A DNA stretch of 64,000 nt from Pedobacter miscanthi (GTDB lineage Bacteria > Bacteroidota > Bacteroidia > Sphingobacteriales > Sphingobacteriaceae): positions 62,001 through 126,000 of the forward strand of contig NZ_QNQU01000004.1 of NCBI RefSeq assembly GCF_003315595.1, given 5' to 3'. The translations under genes and the position numbers were made by a program. The first letter of the stretch is position 1; every line of letters begins with the position of its first letter. Shown piece by piece: positions 1 to 7,537 of this stretch. The notes beneath the pieces are model-generated. The model made no database searches and had not been told where the DNA came from. It worked only from the letters and a program-made list of their open reading frames with translations.

Positions 1-1706
1 CTGGTTATTACGAAGTAGGCTTCGAAAATAAAATTAAAGCAAGTTTTACCGTTTTGGGCAAGGCCGGAAAACATGCCTATCAGTTTCCAAAAGGAGCCAA
101 AGGCTTTTATTTTGATTTGGCTTATGCTTTTAACAGCGCTTTTGTAGCCGAATCGCATGATGTTAACGGAAATGCTGTGAGTGGCTGGATTACGTCAAAA
201 ACAACTTGCGGAGCCGGTAAATATAAAATATTTTATTACCTCGAAATTGCCGATAATGTATCGTGGAAAGTAATGGATGATCATAAACTGATCGCAACAT
301 TAAAAGGAGATCTAACCTCAACAGGCATCAATATCGCGCTTTCTTCGGTAAGTGTTGAGGCGGCCAAAGCTGCTATCAATAAAAATCCCTTCAATACCGT
401 AAAAGAGCAGAGCAAAGCCGATTGGAATACCAATCTTTCTAAAATTGCAGTAAACGGTGATCTGGAAAGTGCAAAATTATTCTACTCGCTTCTGTACCGT
501 ACCATGCAATCGCCTTATGTCATTTCTGAATCCGATGGAACTTACCGGAATACCAAAGGAGAGATTCAAAAAGATAAGGAAATCCGTTACAATGGCTGGG
601 CAATATGGGATAACTACCGCACACAGTTACCGCTCTTGTCGCTCATTGAGCAGGACCGTTATGCCGGCATGGTAACTTCTATCGCTGATCTCTATAATTC
701 GGGCAAAAAGGATTATGCCGGACAAAACGAACCTTCAAATACAGTCCGCTCCGAACATGCTATAGTTGTATTGCTTGATGCTTACCGGAAAGGTTATGCT
801 GTTGACTTTAACAAAATTGCCGATTCGCTCGTAAAAGAGGTGAATGGTCTTGATTATAAATCGTCTGATAAAGCATTGGAATCAAGTTATGATAACTGGG
901 CATTGTCTGAAATCTTTAAAGTTTTAAAGAATAAAGAGAAATCAGATTTTTACCTGAATAAAGCTTTGGAATACAAAAAGTACTGGAATAAGGATTTTAA
1001 AGACCTGAGCAAAAATGATGTAGACCGCATGCAGGCCCGTGGTTTATATCAGGGAACCATCTGGCAATACAGGTGGTTTGTACCTTACGATTTTAAAGGA
1101 TTGATCGAGCTGGATGGCGGGGAAGAATCGTATCTCGCCAAACTGGATGAATTTTTTGTCCGTGATCTGTACAACCACGCCAATGAACCCGATTTACAGG
1201 TACCCTTAATGTATAACGTAACCAGATCAGGCTATAAATCGCAGTATTGGATGCATCAATTGGCTGCCGATACGGTGATCCAGAACTATTTTAATGATAA
1301 CAGCCGTGGCATTGGCAGTTACATCGGTAAAATTTACAGAAATCAGCCACATGCCTACCTGCGTACCATGGATGACGATGCCGGTGCGATGAGTGCCTGG
1401 TATGTATTTGCTGCAAGTGGGTTTTCGCCTGCATGTGTGGGCTGGCCGATATATTATCTTAATGTGCCCTTATTCCCATCTTTAAGTTATAATTTACCTA
1501 AAGGGAAAACCTTTACCATCGAAACTGAGAATTTTAGTCTGAAAAACAAATATATCAAAGCTGTTTTTCTTAACGGAAAACCTTTTAAGAAGAATTATAT
1601 CACCCAGGAGGAAATCAATGCCGGAGGTGTATTAAAAATTGTTGCTTCAGCCAGTCCGGTTAAAATTTCGGATACAGAGAACTGGATTTCTAGTCTTGAA
1701 AAATAA
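1..1706 (+). CDS. GH92 family alpha-mannosidase, C-terminal part (5' end outside window)
   Basis: Secreted or outer-membrane exo-alpha-mannosidase of glycoside hydrolase family 92, a calcium-dependent inverting family that trims alpha-mannosides from glycoproteins. The frame is open to the left edge, so the first in-window start codon (TTG at 54) is internal. Family signatures seen: the NEPSNTVRSEH stretch near residue 225 of the visible part, NHANEPDLQVPLMYN near 375, and the highly conserved DDDAGAMSAWYVF segment near 440, which carries the acidic residues that activate water in characterised members. About 565 residues are visible against the usual 720-780, so the N-terminal beta-sandwich is mostly missing. 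The stop lies at 1704-1706. Family assignment is firm; the exact linkage specificity cannot be read from sequence. Confidence 0.9.
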   Translation, partial: GYYEVGFENKIKASFTVLGKAGKHAYQFPKGAKGFYFDLAYAFNSAFVAESHDVNGNAVSGWITSKTTCGAGKYKIFYYLEIADNVSWKVMDDHKLIATLKGDLTSTGINIALSSVSVEAAKAAINKNPFNTVKEQSKADWNTNLSKIAVNGDLESAKLFYSLLYRTMQSPYVISESDGTYRNTKGEIQKDKEIRYNGWAIWDNYRTQLPLLSLIEQDRYAGMVTSIADLYNSGKKDYAGQNEPSNTVRSEHAIVVLLDAYRKGYAVDFNKIADSLVKEVNGLDYKSSDKALESSYDNWALSEIFKVLKNKEKSDFYLNKALEYKKYWNKDFKDLSKNDVDRMQARGLYQGTIWQYRWFVPYDFKGLIELDGGEESYLAKLDEFFVRDLYNHANEPDLQVPLMYNVTRSGYKSQYWMHQLAADTVIQNYFNDNSRGIGSYIGKIYRNQPHAYLRTMDDDAGAMSAWYVFAASGFSPACVGWPIYYLNVPLFPSLSYNLPKGKTFTIETENFSLKNKYIKAVFLNGKPFKKNYITQEEINAGGVLKIVASASPVKISDTENWISSLEK

Positions 1707-1778
1707 TTTTGTAAAAATTAACATCGAATGACAAACTTATTTTTAAAAATCATGTTACTCTAGTATAAATTCAAGATC

Positions 1779-1970
1779 ATGGCACCTTTAAAATTAAGCG
1801 AAGAACAAAATGCAACACTAGGCAACAAAAGTACCTTAGAACAAGTTAATGAACAACCTTTAGAACTTCATCCTGAAGCCTATAAAGTAAAGGGCCCATC
1901 ACCTGACAAGATGAAGACGGTATCGTCGTCATTAAGGAACTATGCGCACGGTTTGTACGGATTGTTGTAA
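1779..1970 (+). CDS. Small conserved-looking hypothetical protein (63 aa)
   Basis: A 63-residue soluble protein that I do not recognise. It begins with ATG 72 bases after the GH92 stop and is followed within about 40 bases by a good rho-independent terminator, which supports a real transcription unit. The sequence is polar, with no signal peptide or membrane segment: an N-terminal charged half, a PEAYKVKGPSPDKMKT middle, and a C-terminal SSSLRNYAHGLYGLL tail that could form an amphipathic helix. There is no evidence for function. It could be a small stress or regulatory protein; it could also be a chance frame, but the terminator placement makes that less likely. Confidence 0.55.
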   Translation: MAPLKLSEEQNATLGNKSTLEQVNEQPLELHPEAYKVKGPSPDKMKTVSSSLRNYAHGLYGLL

Positions 1971-2010
1971 AACGCCTCCAAAAAAATCTTTTCATACCAG
2001 ATTATATAAA

Positions 2011-2044
2011 AGCAGTTAAACGTAAAGTTTAGCTGCTTTTTTTT
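2011..2044 (+). terminator. Rho-independent terminator after the 63-aa gene
   Basis: An 11-bp stem (AGCAGTTAAAC with GTTTAGCTGCT, one G-U pair) with a GTAAA loop, followed by a run of eight T. It lies 41 bases downstream of the stop codon at 1970. Confidence 0.85.
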
Positions 2045-2101
2045 CCTCAATTCGATTTTAATAACATTTAATCAGATTTTCTTATATGCTAAACTAAGGA
2101 C

Positions 2102-2167
2102 CGTCACCCTGAATTCATTTCAGGGTCTATCTCGCAGGAAAGATGCTGAAATGAATTCAGCATGACG
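2102..2167. repeat. Paired-hairpin intergenic repeat, copy 1
   Basis: Two adjacent hairpins. The first has arms CCCTGAA and TTCAGGG; the second has arms GCTGAA and TTCAGC. They are bracketed by CGTCA and TGACG. A second copy with the two hairpins in the opposite order lies at 26242-26305, as expected for one element inserted in either orientation. Such short palindromic elements are common between genes in Bacteroidota. Confidence 0.8.
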
Positions 2168-2242
2168 ACTGCCTAAGGAATGGGGCTAAAAATTGATGAT
2201 TTTGAAAATATTAATCTAACAAAGGTTCTGTATCTTATCCCC

Positions 2243-2701
2243 ATGAAACAAAGCGCCGGAATTCTCCTCTTCAGAAAAACAGACCAAAATGTCGAGTTTT
2301 TTCTCGTACACCCTGGCGGACCGTTTTTCGCTAAAAAAGACCTTGGTTTTTGGACCATCCCCAAAGGTGAATTAAATGAAAATGAAGAAGCGTTAAAAGC
2401 CGCTATCCGCGAATTTGCTGAAGAAACGGGCAAAACTCTTTCAGGTGATTTTATAGAATTATCGCCGGTTGTTCAAAAAGGAGGTAAAAAAGTTTTTTGC
2501 TGGGCCATAGCTGGTGATATTGATCCTGCAACTATTGTTAGCAATACTTTCGAAATCGAGTGGCCTCCCCGTTCGGGCAAAAAGCAAAGTTTTGCCGAAA
2601 TTGATCAAGCTGCATGGTTTATTTACAGTGAAGCCGTTAAACACATTAACGAAAAACAGGTTGCCCTGCTCGATGAACTCATTTCGAAACTAAGCAGTTA
2701 A
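2243..2701 (+). CDS. Nudix hydrolase (predicted NTP pyrophosphohydrolase)
   Basis: A 152-residue Nudix hydrolase predicted to cleave a nucleoside diphosphate linked to another group, using divalent metal. The complete Nudix box is visible from about residue 42: G-x5-E-x7-REFAEETGK matches the G-x5-E-x7-REUxEExGU signature, with the metal-binding glutamates intact. The preceding segment VEFFLVHPGGPFFAKKDLGFWTIPKGE is typical of the COG4119 subgroup. The frame is open to 2180, but ATG 2243 (MKQSAGILLFRK) is preferred because the beta strand that opens a Nudix fold begins there and the extra 21 residues look non-conserved. The gene runs into the convergent DNA repair gene with a 12-base overlap. 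The substrate cannot be told from sequence. Confidence 0.9.
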   Translation: MKQSAGILLFRKTDQNVEFFLVHPGGPFFAKKDLGFWTIPKGELNENEEALKAAIREFAEETGKTLSGDFIELSPVVQKGGKKVFCWAIAGDIDPATIVSNTFEIEWPPRSGKKQSFAEIDQAAWFIYSEAVKHINEKQVALLDELISKLSS

Positions 2702-3793
2702 TTCGAAGCTTGAAATTTCTTTTTCAGCACCATTAATAATCATCGATATCTGATGATCGCCCAAATGGAATTTTCTTGTGGTAATCAGCACAAATTTTTG
2801 TTTGCGAACAACATTAACACTTGCACCGGCAGGATAAATCCGCTCCGAAATTTTGTAAACTTTTTTGGTGTTCTGGCCATTTTGTTTTTTATAATAAATG
2901 GCATATTCCAAACGCACTTTTTGTTCCGCAGGATTTTCATTCAGGATCGAAAATGAAAATTCGAGGCTTTCGCCGATTTTGATTTCAGGTGTAAGGATTT
3001 TAAAATCACTTAACAAAATTCCCTTATCATCTAAACCATAATGTTTAAGAATATCGGCGTGACCTTGTTTAAGCAAAGTCCGGCTGCCATGTTTAATAAT
3101 CGCATCTGTTTCGTCCCCCAAACCCGACCATTTTTTTGCAATATCCAGCACTACTTGTGGATGATCTTTAGCAATATCGTTTAAGCTGTTGGCCACACTG
3201 CGGCGTACATATTCTGATGGATCAGTTTTCAGATTTTCCAGTATCGGCAAAATAGAAGTTGGATCTTTTTTGAGAAAAGGGATAGCCATGGCCCATGGTA
3301 AACGCGGCCTGCTGCCTTCACTGGCCAATCTCCTCACTTTGTGGCTTTCGTGTAACGACCATTGCTGCATCCTTAAAATCATCTCATTTCCGTACTTCAA
3401 AATAAAAGGACGTACTGCAAATTCGCAACTTACAAATTGTGTTACAAATTCTAAGGCTTCAACAGAGGTTGCAAAATGGTTAATGCCATAAGTTTCAATA
3501 TAATCCGGCAGGAACATAAAAGCCAGGCCATCCTCACCAATCCCCTGAATCCTTAATTGTGAAATGGTCTTTTTGATCAGCTCAATACTTTGGGCGTAGT
3601 CTGCCGGCAAGAAATTGTGCAAAACCTTTGAAGTATGTTTCATCCGCTCTTTCAGTTCTTTAGACTCAAAATCCGGACTGAAAATCTCTTTAACGAATTT
3701 TCCTTTGTCGAAACCTGGAATGGTGACAGCCAAAGCTTTGGTTAAGCGATCGTAAAAAGCAGGAGAATATAAATCTTTAAGGGGGCTTGCCAT
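2690..3793 (-). CDS. DNA alkylation repair protein (AlkD-like HEAT-repeat family)
   Basis: A 367-residue member of the AlkC/AlkD-type DNA glycosylase superfamily, which excises alkylated bases using a HEAT-repeat solenoid. Residues 1 to about 250 are almost entirely helical. They include repeats such as KTDPSEYVRRSVANSLNDIAKD, the classic HEAT-like motif with R and D at the helix turns. Residues from about 260 to 367 are beta-rich (IKIGESLEFSFSILNENPAEQ and following), consistent with the immunoglobulin-like tail found in longer relatives, so this is the longer AlkC-like form and not the 230-residue AlkD. The gene is monocistronic and convergent with the Nudix gene. Whether it is active as a glycosylase is inferred from the family only. 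Confidence 0.85.
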   Translation of the reverse strand: MASPLKDLYSPAFYDRLTKALAVTIPGFDKGKFVKEIFSPDFESKELKERMKHTSKVLHNFLPADYAQSIELIKKTISQLRIQGIGEDGLAFMFLPDYIETYGINHFATSVEALEFVTQFVSCEFAVRPFILKYGNEMILRMQQWSLHESHKVRRLASEGSRPRLPWAMAIPFLKKDPTSILPILENLKTDPSEYVRRSVANSLNDIAKDHPQVVLDIAKKWSGLGDETDAIIKHGSRTLLKQGHADILKHYGLDDKGILLSDFKILTPEIKIGESLEFSFSILNENPAEQKVRLEYAIYYKKQNGQNTKKVYKISERIYPAGASVNVVRKQKFVLITTRKFHLGDHQISMIINGAEKEISSFELTA

Positions 3794-3954
3794 ATTGCTG
3801 GGAGTTGCTCAGTCTAAAAATCGAATTATAACGCGGCTAATTTACTAATATTATTAGTAAATGTATGTGGTTTCTCATAATAATCTTTTGCACTGGTATT
3901 TTTACTAATTGTTAAATTTTCTTTGCCACATTTGTTTATCATAAAAACAATGGA

Positions 3955-4809
3955 ATGAACACAACAAAAATAGGTTGGATTGGCTTGGGTAACATGGGTA
4001 TCCCAATGGCCGGACAATTGGTAAATGCAGATTATAAAGTTACGGTTTACAACAGGAGCAAAGATAAAGAAGCCTCGCTGAAAGAAATGGGTGCATCAGT
4101 TGCAGGAACGCCTAAAGACCTGATTAGCGAAATAGATGTATTGGTACTAATGGTATCAGATGATGCCGCAATTGAACAGATTTTTAATTCGGAAGATGGT
4201 CTTTTTAGCGCTGATATTTCTGGCAAAGTAATCATCAACATGAGTACGGTTTCTCCGGCAATTTCAAAAGAGATGGCAGCATTATGCAGGGATAAAGGTG
4301 CACAATATTTAGATGCTCCTGTTTCGGGAAGTGTAAAGCAGGCCGAAACCGCTCAATTGGTGGTTATGGTTGGCGGTGATGAAACTGCTTTCGGGCAGGT
4401 AAAGCCTATCCTCGAAAAAATGGGTAAAATGGCGGTACGTCTAGGGGATGTGGGTTCAGGGAATGGCGCAAAATTAGCCATTAACTCGCTGTTGGCATTA
4501 TATACCCAAGGTTTGGCCGAAACAGTATTGTTTGCCAATCAACAGGGTATTAAAACTGAAGATCTGCTTAATTTGCTTAATAATGGCGCCATTGCCAATG
4601 TTTTTACTAAAATTAAAGGAGATGCCATTATCGCCGGTAATTATAAGCCTGCTTTTGCCCTTAAGCATATCGTAAAGGATTTGAATTTAGCCAAAGCCAT
4701 CGGTTTGGATTCGCCCCTGGCTAAAACTGCATTGAATACTTTTGAAGCCGCATCGTTTAAATATGGAGAAGAAGACCTGATTGCGGTGATTAAAGAGGTA
4801 AAAGGGTAG
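3955..4809 (+). CDS. NAD(P)-dependent beta-hydroxyacid dehydrogenase (3-hydroxyisobutyrate dehydrogenase family)
   Basis: Cytosolic oxidoreductase of the 6-phosphogluconate/3-hydroxyisobutyrate dehydrogenase family (284 residues, normal length), which oxidises or reduces short beta-hydroxyacids or related semialdehydes. The N-terminal Rossmann fold opens with IGWIGLGNMGIPMA, the family dinucleotide-binding signature. The substrate-binding motif DAPVSGSVKQAE lies near residue 120, and the catalytic lysine lies in GSGNGAKLAINSLLA (K173). The C-terminal helical domain is complete. The gene stands alone, divergent from the DNA repair gene. The closest functional label (glyoxylate or succinic semialdehyde reductase against 3-hydroxyisobutyrate dehydrogenase) cannot be settled by eye. 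Confidence 0.9.
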   Translation: MNTTKIGWIGLGNMGIPMAGQLVNADYKVTVYNRSKDKEASLKEMGASVAGTPKDLISEIDVLVLMVSDDAAIEQIFNSEDGLFSADISGKVIINMSTVSPAISKEMAALCRDKGAQYLDAPVSGSVKQAETAQLVVMVGGDETAFGQVKPILEKMGKMAVRLGDVGSGNGAKLAINSLLALYTQGLAETVLFANQQGIKTEDLLNLLNNGAIANVFTKIKGDAIIAGNYKPAFALKHIVKDLNLAKAIGLDSPLAKTALNTFEAASFKYGEEDLIAVIKEVKG

Positions 4810-4830
4810 AAAGTTACCCCTTCAAAATAC

Positions 4831-4886
4831 CGTCATTTCGAATAAACATCAGGCTGTGGCCTGAAAAAATCGGAATGACGTTTTTA
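4831..4886. terminator. Palindromic repeat acting as probable terminator
   Basis: CGTCATTTCGA pairs imperfectly with TCGGAATGACG around an inner stem CAGGC/GCCTG, followed by TTTTTAT. It lies 22 bases past the dehydrogenase stop. The CGTCAT ends match the wider intergenic repeat family of this genome. Confidence 0.6.
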
Positions 4887-4913
4887 TATGGTGGTTAAAT
4901 TATTTCTAAATTT

Positions 4914-5276
4914 TTCCACCTGTAAAACTCAGGTGATCTCAGGTACCTAAGGTGGTGATAAAAAATAAACACTACTCTGTTTCATTTACCACCTAAGCCA
5001 CCTGAGAACATCTAAGCTCTTAAATATCCGCTTTCGTAAAGTTGTATTCTGTTTGACCATATATTAATTTAAGAACTATATAAGCTTATATGCCCTTAAA
5101 TGTCTTATATGGTAAAAAAAATAAAGCTGATTATCAATGGTTTATACGGGAGTCATTATAAGCGGAGTGCAGCTAAGTCGAGAACCCGAAGATTCAGCGA
5201 AGCTAAACCTGACTCGAGATAGATCTCTCCATGCCCGAAGCAGGCGGGCGCTCCACTGCGTTTCGGTCGAGATGAC
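4914..5276 (+). repeat. Composite intergenic repeat A-B-C, copy 1
   Basis: Three modules in order. A (about 4914-5010) contains CTCAGGTGATCTCAGGTACCTAAGG facing CACCTAAGCCACCTGAG. B (about 5059-5114) has ACCATATA ... TATATGGT arms around CTTATATGCCCTTAAATGTC. C (about 5176-5276) is the CTCGAGATAGATCTCTCC palindrome ending CGAGATGACG. The same order recurs at 13285-13610 and, inverted, at 52542-52850. The 600 bases between the flanking genes hold only this and a following fragment (5307-5385) that resembles the 18.7-19.5 kb repeats. Open frames here are accidental. Confidence 0.8.
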
Positions 5277-5427
5277 GATTCTTTTTATTGCAATACCCAG
5301 TACTGGTCTTAGCGTCTCGCTAAGACCTATTTCACATAGCATAATCTCTTTTGCCACAGAGACACAGAAAACACGGAGAAATTAATGCAAAAAGATTCTG
5401 AAACAAGTTCAGGATGATGACTTTACT

Positions 5428-5829
5428 TTAAACTTTCAATCCACCAAAAGTGCTGATCATGATAATAGCGAGGACAATTAACGTAATTATCACATAAAGT
5501 TTATCTTTTTCCAGGATGAAAGCAAAGAGCGAAAATATTATCCGCATAATCGGTGTAATGATCAAAAGCAAGACGCCAAACTGGATAATAGCCATGGGTT
5601 TAAAAGTAAAAAGACCCATAAAAATGCCTTTAAAAGTAATGAAATCGCTTTCTTCGCCTTTAAAAATATGGTAATCAGGCCGGCCTTGTGCTCCGTTCTG
5701 TACTAAAAAGAGTATACCACCCAGTAAAACAATCAGACTGGCAGTGATTACGCCAAACCTTAGCAATTTACCCACAATTTTCTCTACATCGCGGTCTTGT
5801 ATAAGATGTGTTGAGATCATATTTTTCAT
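5428..5829 (-). CDS. DUF1634 membrane protein, partner of TauE/SafE permease
   Basis: A 133-residue integral membrane protein of the DUF1634 family. Three hydrophobic helices are visible: about residues 28-46 (GVITASLIVLLGGILFLV), 68-98 and 108-128, with the N-terminus charged. DUF1634 proteins are habitually encoded next to TauE/SafE permeases. Here the gene lies 11 bases downstream of one on the same strand, so a shared role in anion export is likely but the molecular job is unknown. It is probably the last gene of a GntR regulator, permease and DUF1634 operon. Confidence 0.85.
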   Translation of the reverse strand: MKNMISTHLIQDRDVEKIVGKLLRFGVITASLIVLLGGILFLVQNGAQGRPDYHIFKGEESDFITFKGIFMGLFTFKPMAIIQFGVLLLIITPIMRIIFSLFAFILEKDKLYVIITLIVLAIIMISTFGGLKV

Positions 5830-5840
5830 TTTGTTCTGAT

Positions 5841-6674
5841 TTAAAATTTATGATGATAACCATTGTAAATCATTTCGAGGGCAACGAAAGTAATGGCGAT
5901 ACAGAAAATAATCCTCAAGGTTGCAGGGTTAATTTTTGTAAGCAATTTGGCACCGGTAAATGCACCGCCCAGTACACCCAGTACTACCGGGAACGCAATC
6001 CCCGGATCCATATAACCACGCTGCAGGTACACCACGGCGCTGGCTGCAGCGGTAACGCCAATCATAAAGTTACTGGTAGTGGTACTTACCTTAAATGGGA
6101 TTTTCATTGCAGTATCCATGGCCAGTACTTTTAAAGCTCCTGAACCAATCCCCAACAAACCCGACATTACTCCGGCCACGGTCATGATTGAAAAACCTGC
6201 CCCGATGTTCTTAAGTTTATAATCAACTGTTCCGGTTTGAGTTGGATAACTGCTGTTGAGTTTAAGTACAGCCGAAAGATTGCTGCCTTCGGTTAAAGCT
6301 TCCTGGTTTTTCTTTCTTAAAGTCATGGCAGCAGAAAACAAAAGCACTGCTCCAAAAAGTATGGCGATGGTATTGGTTGGTGTATAAACTGCAATTAATG
6401 CGCCAATTACGGCACCTATGGTAGTGGCGATTTCTAAAAACATGCCCAGCCTGATATTGGTAATTCCTTCTTTAATGTAGGCACTGGCCGCACCTGATGA
6501 ATTGGCTATCGAAGCCAGCAGCGCCGCACCTATGGCATAGCGGATATCAACATGGAAAACAAGGGTAAGCAATGGGATAACAACTACTCCGCCACCGAGT
6601 CCGGTTAGCGAGCCCACCAGGCCTGCAAGATAGGCCCCGAGTATTAAGATGAGCGTGAAAGTTAAAATTGACAT
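5841..6674 (-). CDS. TauE/SafE family sulfite/organic anion exporter
   Basis: A 277-residue polytopic inner-membrane permease of the TauE/SafE (DUF81) family, whose members export sulfite, sulfoacetate or related anions. Seven to eight hydrophobic segments are visible. The duplicated family motif is clear: GSLTGLGGGVVVIPLL near residue 22 and SGLLGIGSGALKVLAM near residue 168. Length is normal. It is flanked on one side by DUF1634 (11 bases) and on the other by a GntR/FadR-type regulator (10 bases), an operon layout that suggests the exported or imported anion is also the regulator's ligand. The substrate is not determinable from sequence. Confidence 0.9.
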   Translation of the reverse strand: MSILTFTLILILGAYLAGLVGSLTGLGGGVVVIPLLTLVFHVDIRYAIGAALLASIANSSGAASAYIKEGITNIRLGMFLEIATTIGAVIGALIAVYTPTNTIAILFGAVLLFSAAMTLRKKNQEALTEGSNLSAVLKLNSSYPTQTGTVDYKLKNIGAGFSIMTVAGVMSGLLGIGSGALKVLAMDTAMKIPFKVSTTTSNFMIGVTAAASAVVYLQRGYMDPGIAFPVVLGVLGGAFTGAKLLTKINPATLRIIFCIAITFVALEMIYNGYHHKF

Positions 6675-6684
6675 GATTTAATAT

Positions 6685-7335
6685 TTAATGATTGTTGTTC
6701 AAAATGGTGGTGGTAATTTCGCGGGCAGCATCGGCATCATGGTTATATATCGCATTAAACAATGCCTGGTGTAAATGATGGCTCATGGCGAAATGGGTAA
6801 TGCCCGATGGCGCACGTTTGGCAAAAAAATCGCGGATAACTACGGTAAAACTTTCGTAAAGACTGGCCAGCACATGGTTGCCTGAAGCCCGTGCAATGGC
6901 TAAATGAAATTCGATATCAGCATTGGTACATGCTGTTCTCAAACCATTTTCAATGGCTACTTTTCTTTTTTCAAGGGCTTCGCTAATGGCATTTAAATCG
7001 GCATCACTTCTGTTTTGAGTAGCCAGACGAACAATTTCCTGCTCGAGTAAAGCCCTCACTTGGTTAATTTCTCCAAAATCAGAACTCCGTAAACGCTGTT
7101 CAAAAGGTTCGGCAGGAATAGGGTTAACTTTGGTTCCAAAACCTTGTTGTACGGTAAGGATGCCTGATAAGGTTAATGATTTAACGGCTTCCCTGATGGT
7201 AGATCGGCCAACGCCATACAATTCCATTAAGGCTGGCTCCGAAGGGATTTTTTCTCCCACCTTAAACCTGCCTTCTTTAATATCGCTTCTGATTTTAACA
7301 GCAATTTGCTCAAAAAGCCTGCTTTCCTGTTTCAT
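6685..7335 (-). CDS. FadR/GntR family transcriptional regulator
   Basis: A 216-residue regulator with an N-terminal GntR winged helix (SEPALMELYGVGRSTIREAVKSL, the recognition-helix region) and a C-terminal all-helical FCD ligand domain (metal-binding histidines likely in FHLAIARASGNHVL and SHHLHQALF). FadR-subfamily members sense carboxylic acids and usually repress. The frame extends to an ATG at 7362, but the start at 7335 (MKQESRLFEQIAV) is preferred because the longer form would place a perfect operator-like palindrome inside the coding region. It lies first in the operon with the TauE/SafE permease and DUF1634, so autoregulation and control of the permease are likely. Confidence 0.88.
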   Translation of the reverse strand: MKQESRLFEQIAVKIRSDIKEGRFKVGEKIPSEPALMELYGVGRSTIREAVKSLTLSGILTVQQGFGTKVNPIPAEPFEQRLRSSDFGEINQVRALLEQEIVRLATQNRSDADLNAISEALEKRKVAIENGLRTACTNADIEFHLAIARASGNHVLASLYESFTVVIRDFFAKRAPSGITHFAMSHHLHQALFNAIYNHDADAAREITTTILNNNH

Positions 7336-7357
7336 TTTATTTTCAATTAATGATACA

Positions 7358-7391
7358 AACATACGATGTTATTTTTAAACATCTGATGTTT
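7358..7391. promoter_or_regulatory. Paired operator palindromes upstream of the GntR gene
   Basis: Two perfect palindromes of the same type: AACAT-ACG-ATGTT (7358-7370) and AAACAT-CTG-ATGTTT (7377-7391). Their centres are 20 bp apart, about two helical turns. They sit directly upstream of the chosen start of the FadR/GntR gene and match what such dimeric regulators bind. Binding itself is inferred. Confidence 0.7.
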
Positions 7392-7537
7392 TGTGTCTGA
7401 GCAATCTCATTTTTGATTTGTCTGATCAGGTCCTTAATAAAGGGACTCATTTTGATACTTTATGATTTTTATTTAATTTGATGAACAGCTGCTTCATCAG
7501 GCACTTATTGTTGTTGTGTACATCTACCATAATTATC

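Noticed and set aside
5137..5385. Frames over the repeat at 5.1-5.4 kb
   Set aside because: They lie wholly inside composite repeat copy 1 and its extension; no protein-like composition.
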